NCBI GenBank assembly: GCA_946811185.2 | Contig: OX328106.1 | Span: 7,668,777 to 7,732,776, forward strand | Origin: Hippopus hippopus | Lineage: Eukaryota; Mollusca; Bivalvia; Cardiida; Cardiidae | Reading direction: 5' to 3' | DNA length: 64,000 bases | Part shown: one piece after another, positions 52,401 to 63,845 of the stretch | Position numbering within the stretch: the first letter of the stretch is position 1 | Layout: every line of letters starts with the position of its first letter | Notes under the pieces: model-generated | Database searches by the model: none | The model's input: the letters and a program-made list of their open reading frames with translations, nothing else | Told to the model about the DNA's origin: nothing | Position numbers and translations under genes: made by a program

Positions 52401-55400
52401 GTGGCGTACCCCCCATAGGGGTCCGTAGTTTGATTCCTGGCACCCATAGACTATATACTATAAACAAGGGATTTAACTGTATGCAGTCCGTTACTCGCCC
52501 CCGGTTACAAAAAACAACGTATCTTTTCTACCCCATCAGTTATTCTCCAAATTTTTTCTACAGCTGAGAGCTAAAACATTTTTCTACCAGAAAAACACAA
52601 CTGTTTGTCAGTGGCTAATGCAATCTGGCTGATACATTCGCTCGAACGTGTAAACTCGCTCAAAAATCTGCGCCATTGACACGGGTTCGTACATCCGTTT
52701 TCAAGATATAAAATGCACTTTAGATCCAATGAAACGCAGCATTAGCGGCACCCACCCTTTAAACATGTTTAAAAATACTACTGACCTATAGTCTTTATCT
52801 TCAATAACGACGAAACGCCTCAGAATTCGTTGAATTTGTGATCCACGTTCTTATTTCGAACAGCTGCAGCCATCTTCTGTCATGTGACATTGTTTGGAAC
52901 GAGAAATTTCATCGGTTGATGTGTACTAACAGTCGTGAATTCAACCAATGAAATTACGTACAGCTGCTCACACCTTTTTGTCACGTGACAGTACGGTGAC
53001 ACTGTTTGGAACGAGAAATTTCATTGGTTTATATGCGCGAACGTCAATGTCGAATGTACGAACCCGTGTCAATGGCGAAGATTTTTGAGCGAGTTTACAA
53101 GTTCGAGCGAATGTATCAGCCAGACTGCATTAGCCACTGACAAACAGTTGTGTTTTTCTGGTAGAAAAATGTTTTAGCTCTCAGCTGTAGAAAAAAATAG
53201 GAGAATAACTGATGGGGTAGAAAAGATACGTTGTTTTTTTGTAACCGGGGGCGAGTAACGGGCTGCATACAGTTAAATCCCTTGTTTTAGTCTATGGGTG
53301 ACAGGAGTCAAACTACGGACCCCTATGGTACCCCCTCCACATAGCAACACATTACAATATTATGTCAAGCGCAAGAAATGTAAGGTAAATTACGTCATAT
53401 TTCCATCTGGTTGTGAGGCAAGCGCATTTTACATAGGTAACTAGTGTGCGGGAACAACTGTTTCCACCTTCAATTGAAGAGTTAGAATGTAAAAATCAGT
53501 ATTTTCACTGGTTGTAACCATGAAATATCAAAAAATATTTCACCAATATTTCTCGATAACCTACCGGAAAGCATGAAATAATTGTTCTTCTTTTATAAAA
53601 ACTTATAGTTGACAAAAGAAGTTTTCTTAATTTAACCATGTGGAACATATTCTTACTCGGTTGCAGTAAACGTATTTGAAACAAAAACCTAACGCTGTAT
53701 CCAAGTAAAACATGTCAAGAACAGGGAAACATTACAAAAAGTTTTTAAAAGGGCTGCAGACAATAAAGGCCAGCGCAGCCTTTTTACTGTCAGCGTGATA
53801 TGTTCAAATTTTTGCCAATCGATCTGCAGGTAATCAAATATCTGCATACTGAGTCTCAATCTGAAGTGCCGATTCTGTCGGACATCGCCGATCTCCTGTT
53901 GTCTGAAGACTAGACAATTATTATCACTGCACATGATGCAAACTCTACATCTTCAGACACAATATCCAAGCCTAGCGCTGTAACTTCCACAGATAATAAT
54001 TCCCTTGTATTATATGATGGCCAGAAAGCAGTTATGCTGAAGTATTAACTCCAGGACCCAAGGGTGTACCACAATAATGTTAAAAAGGGCTATAAACCTA
54101 TATATGCAAATACTATGAGATATTTGGCCATGTTTTAAGGAGTTATAGTGTAACTGTTAAATTTGTTTCAATTATTGAATTGTTGCAACTTTGTATGTAC
54201 TGTATGTATGTACACTGCCATTAATTGGTTTATTGATGTACCTTAAAAGTCAGTCTGCTTTTTCCCAATGTGACCAAAATCGCGCTTGAATTTCCCAAAA
54301 TGAAAGGCTAAGGCCACTTCCTAATTTTTGGAAAAAAGCCCTGTTTTAGAGGTGTCCAAATTGAAATATTTTTCAGACAACAGATTTTTCCTTTCCAAAC
54401 AACAGATTCTTGACTCTTCTGAATGCGAAAGTAGGCCTATAAAAAAAATATATGCCAACCCTAAACTTTTTATGCTACAATTGGAAAAAAAAATCTGTTT
54501 GGTGTGATTTTGGTACATGGTCCATGTAAAAAGTTTCTGAAAAAAAAAAATTCCTATCTACCCTACCTACAGCATCTCGGACCGAAACCCTTTTGTTAGC
54601 TCCTAAATGCAGACAAAAAATTTAAAATTGTTACAATGGGCTGTAGATCTCTGATAGGATAGAAAACATTGTGGGAAAAGGAGAAAATGCTGGTTACCAG
54701 CATTTTCAGCTCACCTGAGCACGAAGTGCTCAAGGTGAGCTTTTGTAATCGTGCTTCGTCCGTCATGCGTCGTCTGTCATCAACTTTTAGCTTGTGTACA
54801 CTGAAGAGGCCACATTTTCAGTCGGATACTCGTGAAACATGGTCAGAATGTTTGTCATGATAATATCTCGGACAAGTTCGATAATGGGTCATGTCGGGTC
54901 AAAAACTAGGTCACTAGGTCAAATCTTAAGAAAACCATGTGTACGCTCTAGAGGCCACATACCCACTCCGATACTCATGAAACTTGGTCAGAATCTTTGT
55001 CTTGATAATATCTCGGATGAGTTCGATAATGGGTCATGTCGGGTCAAAAACTAGGTCACTAGGTCAAATCTTAGAAAAACCTTGTGTACGCTCTAGAGGC
55101 CACATTTTCGGTCCAAAACTCCTGAAAGTTGGTCAGAATGATTGTCTTGATGATATCTCGGACAAGTTCGAAAATGGGTCATGTCGGGTCAAAAACTAGG
55201 TCACTAGGTCAAATCTTAGATAAACCTTGTTTACGCTCTAGAGGCCACGTTTATGGTCCAAAACTCCTGAAAGTTGGTCAGAATGTTTGTCTTGATGATA
55301 TCTCGAATGAGTTGAAAAATGGGTCATGCCGGGTCAAAATCTAGGTCACAAGGTCAAATCTTACAAAAAACCTTGTGTACGTTCTAGAAACCACATTTTC

Positions 55401-58400
55401 AGTCCAAAAGTCTTGAAACTTGGTCAGAATGTTTGTCTTGATGATACCTTGGACAAGGATGAAAATGGGTCATCTCAGGTCAAAAACTAGGTCACTAGGT
55501 CAACTCTTAGAAAAACCTTGTGTACGCTCTAGAGGCCACATTTTCAGTCCAAAACTCCTGAAAGTTGGTCAGAATGATTGTCTTGATAATATCTCAGATG
55601 AATTCGATAATGGGTCATGTCGGGTCAAGAACTAAGTCACTTGGTCAAATCGTAGAAAAACCTTGTGTATGCTCTAGAGGCCACATTTTCAGTCAGATAC
55701 TCTTGAAACCTGGTCAGAATGTTTGGCTTGGTGATATCTCAAAAGTGTTTGATAATGGGTAATGTCGGGTCAAAAACTAGGTCAAATCTTAGAAAAACCT
55801 TTTGTACGCTCTAGAGGCCACATTTTTAGTCCAAACTCTTGAAAGTTGGTCAGAATGTTTCTCTTGATAATATCTCGGAAGAGTATGAAAATGGGTAATG
55901 TCGGAAAAAAAACTAAGTCACTAGGTCAAATCTTCGAAAACCTTGTGTACTTTCTAGAGGCCACATTTTCAATGCAATACTCATGAAACTTGGTCAGAAT
56001 GTTGGTCTTGCACCAGTTTGCAAGTGGGTCATTTTGGGTCAATAACTCATGAAAATCTCGGTAGAATGTTTGTGATAATATCTCAAAAGAGATTGAAAAT
56101 GAGTCATGTTTGGTCAAAAGACTCAGGTGAGCGACTTTAGGGCCATCATGGCCCTCATGTCTCCTTTTCCCACAGTGTTTTCAAAAGTTTTTTTCCCCAG
56201 GGTTGTTAAAACATGGGGCTGTGTATGAAAGCGTCACATATGGCTTACATGATAGGACCTATGTTTGAAACTTGAAAGGATGGAAAACATTGTTGGAAAA
56301 TGGAAAAATACTAGTTACTTGTTTTGTTTCCTTTTCTCATATTACATTTTAAAAGCTTTAATCCATAACCAAGCTACAATTTTTAGACTCTGACATAATG
56401 AAAGTGTCCACTGACAACAAAGAAAAATTGATAAAAAAATAGTTTACTGGTAGGGTAGAAACTATTGTAGAAAAGGAATAGAGTGAAAAATGGTAACCAG
56501 CATTTTCTTCTTTTCGCACAATGTTTTCAAAAGCCTTCTTTGTCAGGCATCTTAGAATTCAAAATGATTTGGGAAGGTGGAAAACGCATTGCTGCTAAGA
56601 TTACTTTATGTACATTGCACCAAACCCATTGTTCTGCCCAAAAAAGTGTATTTTTGAGTAAAACAATCTTGTAAGCGGTCTTGAGAGTATTTGCTCGGTA
56701 TATGAAAAGCACTGAATATGGTTAAAACCCTGGTCCAACTGCATTCCTTCTTATCTCTCTTTGATATGTGGTGCAAAGATTAAATTTTTGATACAAAATA
56801 TATGCTGCATGTAGTAAATAGTACAGCTGTTTAGGCCGTCATAGGCTTACTGATAGGGCACCCTAATGGGATTCATGTAACATCGCTTTTTATCGCACAG
56901 ATTTGGCTAAGATTCGGGTAATTCGTAATCGATGCGGGGAACCAGTATCTATCCAGTATCTATCTACAGATTACCCGAGTCTTAGCCGAATCCGTACGTT
57001 TTTCAGTGATGAAAGGCAATGTTACAGAAATCTGCATTAGGGTGCCCTATCCTTAATGGCTATTTGGAATCTAGCTGAAAAAAAAAGTGTTTTTTTTTTT
57101 TATCTGTTTTTATTTTTACTTTTTCTAGGTTGAGGAATTTGAAAAAAAACCATTTCCAGCCAACATCAGAATTGACCAAATAAGTGGTATCATTACTGTG
57201 GAAGGTTGGGAAGTATTTGTATCTAGTGTTGAAGATATTTTAAAAAGAAAATTACAAGAAATCCAATTGAACAAACAGCTAAATAGGAACGCAAAGAAAT
57301 TATATGGAATAATTCGATGGCGTTATCAAGGAATTTCCGGAGAAGAAAGGCAAATAGAGGATTATGATGAGCGTACAAATCTTATGATAGAGACTGGGTA
57401 TACAGAGGGAAAGGACTGTGTAACACTAGTGGATGTAGAAGGAGTTAAATCAGTCCTCAGATTTGATGAAATGATAGAGCACATTGAAAATGATGAAAAA
57501 GATCAAGTTAAAGTGTCCAGAACTGATCTCAGATCCAGGCATGGTATGAATACAAAATTTCATTTCTTGCTTTTCAGTAATTTGTCTGGAAATAATGGTG
57601 AATTACAGCCTTTTCATCAATATTCAAGGTAGAAGGCTGAGATGACAAAGTAGAAGGCAGGGGGTCTGGGGGTCCTCCCCCAACGGGGGTGCAGGGGGCA
57701 GCGACCCACGTGGGGGGGGGGGGCTAGGGGGGGCAAAGCCCCCCCAGCTGAAATTGAATCTAGAGCTTTCCAGGGGGTCAGAGATTAGCTGTTCTGGACT
57801 TAATTTATACCTTCTAGAATGTAAAAATATTCAGAAAATCTCTGAAGTTACTTATAATTTCAGGGAAAATGCAGTAGAATTAAAAAATGTTATGAAACTG
57901 TATTTTATTTTCTGCCTTAGGCTATATCCAAATATACTTGGTCGACAATAACCTTTTGGATAAAAATCTGAAAAAAAATCACATCCCTGGTTACAGCAAT
58001 TTTTTCATATTCTTAGCTCATTGACCAATCTTTTCTAGTTCTAAAATCTTTAATCATATTTTTGGAAACACTGTAGACCCAAGTCAGACTGCTTCCTATG
58101 TAGGGTATGCAAAGTGGCATCCATTCTGTTTTATGGTAAAACAAATCTTACCTTCATATACAACAAAATGAATGCCTCATTTTTTACAGTGTTCCCTCTA
58201 GCTTTTTAATTCAAGGGTACGCTTACCCCCATGAGCTGTAAATCTGGGGGTAAGATCATTCATATTAGAGGGTATGACAGTAATGGTTCCCAACTAGACA
58301 TAAAGCCATCCATATTGATGATTTGCAGCATAAAAGTCTGTTATGTTAAGATATTTATTAAATTCACTGCTTAAAGTCATTAAAAAGCTGAAAATGCAGA

Positions 58401-61400
58401 CTGACGTGACTCTGATTTGACAATGCCGAAGAGACATTTTGTTGTGTCATGGGTTTCCGCTTTTTTTTTGCATCGATCAATTTTTCATGTCTTTTAATTT
58501 TCTGGAAATGTATTTCTGCATGATATGACAAAAAAATTATCAGTAAGGGTAACAGGTAACTTGAAAACTTGTCATTTTACACAAAACAAGCGATTATTGG
58601 CCTTTTTTGTCCATGTATTTTTTACGTGAGGTCTCGCGTGTAACCAATATTTGTTGCGTGAATTTCAATTCTATAACGTGATTTACACAAGAATTTGCGC
58701 GAGTGGGAACACTGTTGTAGATGTAATTTTTTTGCCAGTGCTATGCACTGTCAACTCGATCTTACGTTCTGGAACTCGGATCATAATGCTGTAACCAGTA
58801 CATGTGAACAAGACAGACCAGACTTTTTAGCTCACCTGAGCACGAAGTGCTCAAGGTGAGCTTTTGTGATCGTGCTGTGTCCGTCGTCCGTCGTCAACTT
58901 TTACCTTGTGTACGCTCTAGAGGCCACATTTTCAGTCCGATACTCCTGAAACTTGGTCAGAATGTTTATCTTGATAATATCTCGGACGAGTTTGAAAATA
59001 GGTCATGTCGGGTCAAAAACTAGGTCACTAGGTCAAATCTTAGAAAAACCTTGTGTACACTCTAGAGGCCAGATTTTCAGTTTGATACCCATAAAACTTG
59101 CTCAGAATGTTTGTTTTGATAATATCTCAGACGAGTTCCAAAATGGGCCATGTGGGGTCAAAAACTAGGTCACTAGGTCAAGTCGTAGAAAAACCTTGTG
59201 TACGCTCTAGAGGCTACATTTTCAGTCCAAAACTCTTGAAAAGTGGTCAGACTGTTTGTCTTGATGATATCTCAGATGAGTTCAAAAATGGGTCATGTCG
59301 GCTCAAAAACTAGGTCACTAGGTCATATCTTAAAAAAACCTTGTGTTCGCTCTAGAGGCCACATTTCAGTGCGATGCTCATGAAACTTGGTCAGAATGTT
59401 TGTCTTGATGATATCTCGGACGAGTTCGAAAATGGGTCGTGTGGGGTCAACAACTAGGTCACTAGGTCAAATCTTAGAAAAACCTTGTGTACGCTCTAGA
59501 GGCCACATTTTCAGTCTGATACCCATGAAACTTGGTCAGAATGTTTATCTTGATGATATCTCGGAAGAGTTCGAAAATGGGTCATGTGGGGTCAAAAACT
59601 AGGTCACTAGATCAAATCTTAGAAAATCCTTGTGTACTCTCTAGAGGCCACATTTTCAGTTTGATACTCATGAAACTTGCTCAGAATGTTTGTTTTGATA
59701 ATATCTCAGACGAGTTCGAAAATGGGTCATGTCTGGTCAACAACTAGGTCACTAGGTCAAATCTTAGAAAAACCTTGTGTACGCTCTAGAGGCCACATTT
59801 TCAGTCCAAAACTCTTGAAAGTTTGTCAGAATGTTTGTCTTGATGATATCTCAAATGAGTTCGAAAATGGGTCATGTCGGTTCAAAAACTAGGTCACTAG
59901 GTCATATCTTAGAAAAACCTTGTGTACGCTGTAGAGGCCACATTTTCAGTCTGATACCCATGAAACTTTGTCAGAATGTTTGTCTTGATGATATCGCGGA
60001 CGAGTTTGAAAATGGGTCATGTCTGGTTAACAACTACATGTATGTCACTAGGTCAAATCTTAGAAAAACCTTGTGTATGCTCTGGAGGCCACATTTTCAG
60101 TCCAAAACTCTTGAAAGTTGGTCAGAATGTTTGTTTTGATGACATCTTGGATGAGTTTGAAAATGGGTCATGTGGGGTCAAAAACTAGGTCACTAGGTCA
60201 AATCATAGAAAAACGTCATGTACGCTCTAGAGGCCTAATTTTTAGTCCAAAATTCCTGAAAGTTTGTCAGAATATTTGTCTTGATGACATCTCAGATGAG
60301 TTTGAAATGGGTCATGTCGGGTCAAAAACTAGGTCACTAGGTCAAATCGTAGAAAAACCTTGTGTACACTGTAGAGGGCACATTTTCGTACTACAACTCT
60401 TGAATGTTGGTCAGAATGTTTGTCTTGATGATATCTCGGACACGTTCGAAATTGGGTCATGTTGGGTCAAAAACTAGGTCACTAGGTCAAATCTTAGAAA
60501 AACCTTGTGTAGGCTGTAGAGGCCACATTTTCAGTCCGATACTCATGAAACTTGATCAGAATATTTGTCTTGATGATATCTCGGACGAGTTTGAAAATGG
60601 GTCGTGTGGGGTCAAAAACTAGGTCACTAGGTCAAATCTTATAAAAACCTTGTGTACACTCTAGAGGCCACATTTTCAGTCCGATACTCATGAAAGTTGA
60701 TCAGAATGTTTGTCTTGATGACATCTCAGACGAGTTTGAAAATGGGTCATGTGGAGTCAAAAACTAGGTCACTAGGTCAAATCTTAGAAAAACCTTGTGT
60801 ACGCTCTAGAGGCCACATTTTCAGTCCAAAACTCTTGAAAGTTGGTCAGACTGTTTGTCTTGATTACATTATGGACGAGTTCCAAAATGGGTCATATCGG
60901 GTCAAAAACTAGGTCACTAGGTCAAATCTTAGAAAAACCTTGTGTATGCTCTAGAGGCTACATTTTCTGTCCGCAACTCTTGGAAGTTGGTCAGAATGTT
61001 TGTCTTGATGATGGCTACAATAGGAAAATGTGCTATGTTTGGCTAAAAAGTAGGTCACTGAGAAAAATTCTAGAAAATGCTTGTGTACAAATCTTATAAA
61101 AACCTTGTGTACACTCTAGAGGCCACATTTTCGGTCCAATAATTATGAAAGCTTGATATAATGTTTGTTGTAATATCTCGAAAGAGATTAAAAATGGGTC
61201 ATGTTTGGTCAAAAGACTCAGGGGAGCGACTTCATGGCCATCATGGCCCTCTTGTTTACTGACCATTTTACACTACAGACACTGGTGTTCAAGTTCCAGT
61301 CGTTTTCTTTCAATCAAAGCAATGATCCGTAATGCCACACAGCCATGATGAATCTTTGGAATACCTACCACTTGAGGATTTCGCCTTTTTCGGGAAAAAG

Positions 61401-63176
61401 TTGATTATTGTGGCCTGACGCTTTCTATCCTATCAAAACAAATCTCCATCATTTGAGTCACATTTAAATTGTCATCTTCAAATGCATTCAATTCCAACAA
61501 GCCTACATGTTTGTCACATGGAAGAACATTAACTCTGTACCAAAGAACAAAAATATAGACTTGTCCAAATTGAAAGCATTTGCAGAGGACAGATTAACTC
61601 TTTACCAAATGACAAAATTTTAGACTGGTCCAATTTGAAAGCATTTGCAGACGACAAATTAAATGTGAATCAAAAATTGACCTTAGTTTTTGGAAGGGTA
61701 GAAATAATTATGGGAAAAGGAGAAAATGTTGGTTACCAGCATTTTCTTCTTTTCCCATAATGTTTTCAAAAGCTTTCTCGGGGTCGTTAAAAGTCGGGAT
61801 TGTGTGGTAGAGTTAAATGTCACTTAAGGTAGTAGGCTCCTAATGCTTCTAGTTCAACATAGAATAAAATTTCTTGTTAGTTGATACATAAGGATTTACT
61901 GATATAATACTGTTGCACATTTTTAACTGATCAGAAATTCCTTTGATGTCTATCTTGAAATTATTTGTTGATACTTTCGTTAGTTTCCTGAAAAGGGAGG
62001 TAATTATTATCTCCCTTTGTAATGGGAATATAGTGGTTTTAGATTTATAAATGATAATTCTAGGACAGAAAAAAAGGAAAAAGTGTCTGGGTTAAAGTAG
62101 TACAATAATACTCATTTTTAATCATAGCAAATTTTGTAGGATGATATTGTAGTTGAAATAGCTTTTTCCCATTAAGAGAGTTCTACCTTAAATGGTGATT
62201 TCTGCATTGATAGGGTAGAAAACATTGTGGAAAATGGAGAAAATGCTGGTTGCCTGCATTTCTCCTTTTTCTTCAATGTTTTTAAAAGGCTTCTTCCTCA
62301 GGGTCATTAAAACTCCGGCTTGTGTGGTAAAGGGTTAATCCTTTTATGACAAAAGAATTATAGACCGTCCTTATTGAAAGCATTTGCAGACAACAACAAT
62401 ACCTGAAATAATGTGATGCATCTTTAACTCTTTACCAGATGACAAAGTCTTGGACAAGTCCATTTTGAAAGCATTAGCAGACAATAAATAAAATGTGACG
62501 CAAAGAGTAGAAGCCATCTTTGAAAGGTTCAAAAACATTGTGGGAAAAGAAGAAAATGCTGGTAAGCAGGATGGGGGTCTTATAGAATAAACTGATAAAC
62601 ACTAAAATGCCATTTAGGAAATACCACGAAAATAATTTTTTTTTAACACTTTTTCTTATTTGTTGATGGTTTGCCACCTACTGCCTCACTAAGTAAATTG
62701 ATAGAACACTTCTCAAAGTTTGGTGTGATTCTAAAATCTAAATTACTCCCTAAAAGTTACACTCAAGTTCACTGTGATTGTGTAATGTTGGATTAGTCAA
62801 ACCAATGGCTAAACCCCTGACATGCGAAATCAACAGAAATTTGAGAATTAGACCAAGAATGGTATTAAGAAAGGTTGGGAAAAAAAAACAGGCTTACTTT
62901 TGTCTGTTTGCAGGTATGTCACTGATCATAGACAACCCAGATGGTCAGGGTATACGGGAATATTATGCCGACATAGAAATTCCATGTGATCTACGCCCAT
63001 CTATGACGTCTCTTGATGAGCTCCTAGGTGAGCTTCCATTACAAGGAAGTCAATCAGCCTTGGCTGCTGAACAACAGATAGAGGCAGCTGAAAAAAAGCT
63101 GAGGAATACCATAGTAGTTGAGGGAACAGGAATCAGAAAAGAATCTAACTCTTCCAATATTGTGACAATTGAAAAG
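49276..63176 (+). CDS. WWE-domain protein, first three coding exons (283 residues), continues beyond window
   Basis: Exons 49276-49446, 57129-57543 and 62914-63176 join in phase. The protein starts MGNSFKKPES, with Gly2 and Ser6 absent/present positions loosely compatible with N-myristoylation (weak). Exon 2 has a KH-like stretch (RIDQISGIITVEG...ILKRKLQEIQ) followed by a WWE-like domain: RWRYQG, YDERTNLMIETGY, LRFDEMIEHIE and VKVSRT. WWE domains bind ADP-ribose chains and occur in PARP and ubiquitin-ligase proteins; a KH-like part before WWE is reminiscent of PARP14 relatives. Exon 3 adds an acidic, helix-prone segment I do not recognise. No catalytic domain lies in the window, so the function stays open. 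Confidence 0.65.
49535..49680. repeat. Family A MITE, truncated
   Basis: 'aacactttaccaaaggacaaaatc' start, 'gagaaaaggagaaaatgctggttacca' then lost. Confidence 0.55.
50320..52276. other. Intron 1 of the WWE gene, unassigned
   Basis: Contains a (TTA)n tract at about 50550-50582 and an imperfect (CA)n tract at about 51085-51107. Short open frames only, no domain recognised. Confidence 0.35.
52413..53328. mobile_element. Large inverted-repeat element with 6-bp target duplication
   Basis: Arms of about 275 bp (52413-52690 and 53055-53328) begin CCATAGGGGTCCGTAGTTTG and are nearly perfect inverses. TACCCC flanks both sides (52407-52412, 53329-53334). The empty site is visible, reversed, at 29.62 kb. 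No transposase in the 360-bp centre. Confidence 0.85.
54600..56235. repeat. Family A MITE interrupted by a family D element
   Basis: Left part ends 'gctggttaccagcatttt' at 54706; it resumes at 56161 with 'ctccttttcccacagtgttttc'. Confidence 0.8.
54707..56160 (-). mobile_element. Family D hairpin-ended element with 145-bp array
   Basis: Hairpin CACCTGAGCACGAAGTGCTC at the left, CGTCCGTCATGCGTCGTC, then about nine 145-bp units ('aggtcactaggtcaaatctt', 'ctctagaggccacatttt'), then GGGCCATCATGGCCC. It is inserted into the family A palindrome with no target duplication. Confidence 0.85.
56270..56570. repeat. Two degraded family A copies
   Basis: 'tggaaaacattgttggaaaatgg' near 56280 and 'ggtaaccagcattttcttcttttc' near 56493. 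Confidence 0.45.
56855..57051. repeat. 197-bp TIR MITE
   Basis: ATAGGGCACCCTAATG and CATTAGGGTGCCCTAT ends; inner arms 'gattcgggtaatt' and 'gattacccgagtc'. Ends 77 bp before the WWE exon. Confidence 0.75.
57129..57543 (+). CDS. WWE-gene exon 2 (KH-like and WWE)
   Basis: 138 codons plus one base after CTTTTTCTAG, ending CATG at GTATGA. VEEFEKKPFPANIRIDQISG, then the helix ILKRKLQEIQLNKQL, then the WWE-like fold with RWRYQG, NLMIETGY and RFDEM. Good coding composition against an AT-rich intron background. Confidence 0.8.
57640..57760. repeat. G-rich structured repeat
   Basis: Contains paired 'gggggtcctcccccaacggggg' and 'gggggggcaaagccccccc' hairpins and a long G run. It is sharply G-rich within an AT-rich intron and may be a structured tail of a retroelement. 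Confidence 0.5.
57761..58186. other. WWE-gene intron 2, no assigned feature
   Basis: No feature recognised. Confidence 0.35.
58187..58714. mobile_element. hAT-like TIR element
   Basis: Ends CAGTGTTCCCTC and GAGTGGGAACACTG. Flanks 'tttta' and 'ttgta' could be a decayed duplication. No ORF. Confidence 0.55.
58828..61255 (-). mobile_element. Family D hairpin-ended element with about 16 tandem 145-bp units
   Basis: Left hairpin TAGCTCACCTGAGCACGAAG, short CGTCCGTCGTC tract, array about 58905-61200 with units such as 'gtcttgatgatatctcgga', right end GGCCATCATGGCCC then TCTTGT. Each unit differs by a few per cent. Overlapping 71-codon open frames run through it because 145 = 3 x 48 + 1. Confidence 0.88.
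61430..61533. repeat. Family A right-half fragment
   Basis: 'ctatcctatcaaaacaaatctcc' to 'gaagaacattaa'. Confidence 0.5.
61594..61816. repeat. Family A MITE, intact (223 bp)
   Basis: TTAACTCTTTACC start, GTGGTAGAGTTAA end, palindrome about 61722-61750. Confidence 0.8.
61817..62200. other. WWE-gene intron 2, no assigned feature
   Basis: One short palindrome near 62000-62020 ('gggaggtaattattatctccc'); otherwise nothing. Confidence 0.35.
62205..62338. repeat. Family A MITE, partial
   Basis: 'gggtagaaaacattgtgg', core 'gaaaatgctggttgcctgcatttctcc', end GGTAAAGGGTTAA. Confidence 0.65.
62424..62575. repeat. Family A MITE, left half
   Basis: TTAACTCTTTACCAGATGAC to 'gggaaaagaagaaaatgctgg'; the right half is missing. 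Confidence 0.6.
62914..63176 (+). CDS. WWE-gene exon 3
   Basis: Follows TCTGTTTGCAG; completes Gly, then MSLIIDNPDGQGIREYYADI and an acidic/helical part SLDELLGELPLQG...AAEQQIEAAEKKLRNT, ending VTIEK at GTAGGT. Composition and the phase match support coding; domain unknown. Confidence 0.7.
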
Positions 63177-63269
63177 GTAGGTGGGGGAAAACCCTGTCCT
63201 TATTTATTATTTTCATCTTTCCTCATATTTTAACCCAAGTTATTTTTATTGATGGACTGATTGAATGTT

Positions 63270-63482
63270 GCCTTACACGACTTTAAACGCTATTTCAGTC
63301 ATAACATAGCGACAGCTTATTCAATGGTATCCTTGGTTTCACCAGTGCTAAACTAAGTTTTTGAAGTTCATCACCCATTGACACTCCCATCGAAAACCAA
63401 GCTTCCTGAATGAACATCAAACCAATGGCCTCGGGTTTGCAAATCCAATACTTTAACCAATGAGTCACAAAGGACTCCAAAG
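63270..63482 (-). mobile_element. tRNA-derived SINE, minus orientation
   Basis: On the minus strand: 'tgactcattggttaaag' (A box), 'ggtttgatgttc' (B-box-like), body, and tail 'gactgaaatagcgtttaaag'. Shares its body with 15925-16112. Confidence 0.6.
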
Positions 63483-63845
63483 TTATTCCTTTATTCCTGG
63501 TAAGGGTTTTTTATTCAAGTGCTAAAAACATCAACGTTTTTTACATACCATGAAATAAGGGTATAAAATAACCAGTGTGGACTTTGTGTTTTTAATGTGC
63601 GCTCTGACTACTACAACAATGATAATGTTTTTTTATGATAATCAATTTAATGTGACAATTACCAAACAAGTCATATCAACTAACCTCCCTTTCTTTAGGT
63701 ATAGAAAAAATACCCATACACTCTCTATCAAACTTGAAGCATCTAAGAGTAAGTAATAGTTAAGTCAGTTTTTTCATTATGAAAATCAATTTAGAATTAT
63801 TTCTTGATATTCTCTATCTAAATGCTTATTGAACTAAATATAAAA

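Larger units (their letters stand above)
50179..53580. mobile_element. Family H-bounded insertion
   Basis: Begins 'agaggatacatgtatttg' and ends 'ccggaaagcatgaaata', the two ends of family H at 29455-29860. A hairpin with 'gtgaacatcatcggtaatattttcac' lies at about 50218-50310 and a family H right part at 52277-53580. Probably two H copies with unrelated DNA between. Confidence 0.5.
49999..54343. mobile_element. Second copy of the CAGGGCTTTTTTCC hAT-like element, split by a 3.4-kb insertion
   Basis: Left piece to about 50178 ('gccatttggtttaattgagg', 'cattcaatattaaatcc') and right piece 53581-54343 ('gacaaaagaagttttctt' to GGAAAAAAGCCCTG) match 12.6-13.57 kb colinearly. The left terminus is lost. 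The [10 protein letters not shown] frame is present at 53713 but soon stops. Confidence 0.7.

Noticed and set aside
54839..61099. Long series of ~71-codon ORFs (MVRMFVLMISRTSSKMGHVG type) as a protein repeat family
   Set aside because: They arise because 145-bp tandem units lack stops in some frames. ATGs recur every 145 bp in shifting frames, sit inside hairpin-ended transposable elements, and have no splice or domain support.
63699..63750. Possible fourth exon of the WWE gene after TTCTTTAG
   Set aside because: Exon 3 ends in phase 0, and this segment would read GTA TAG at once. No other phase fits, so no exon is called.
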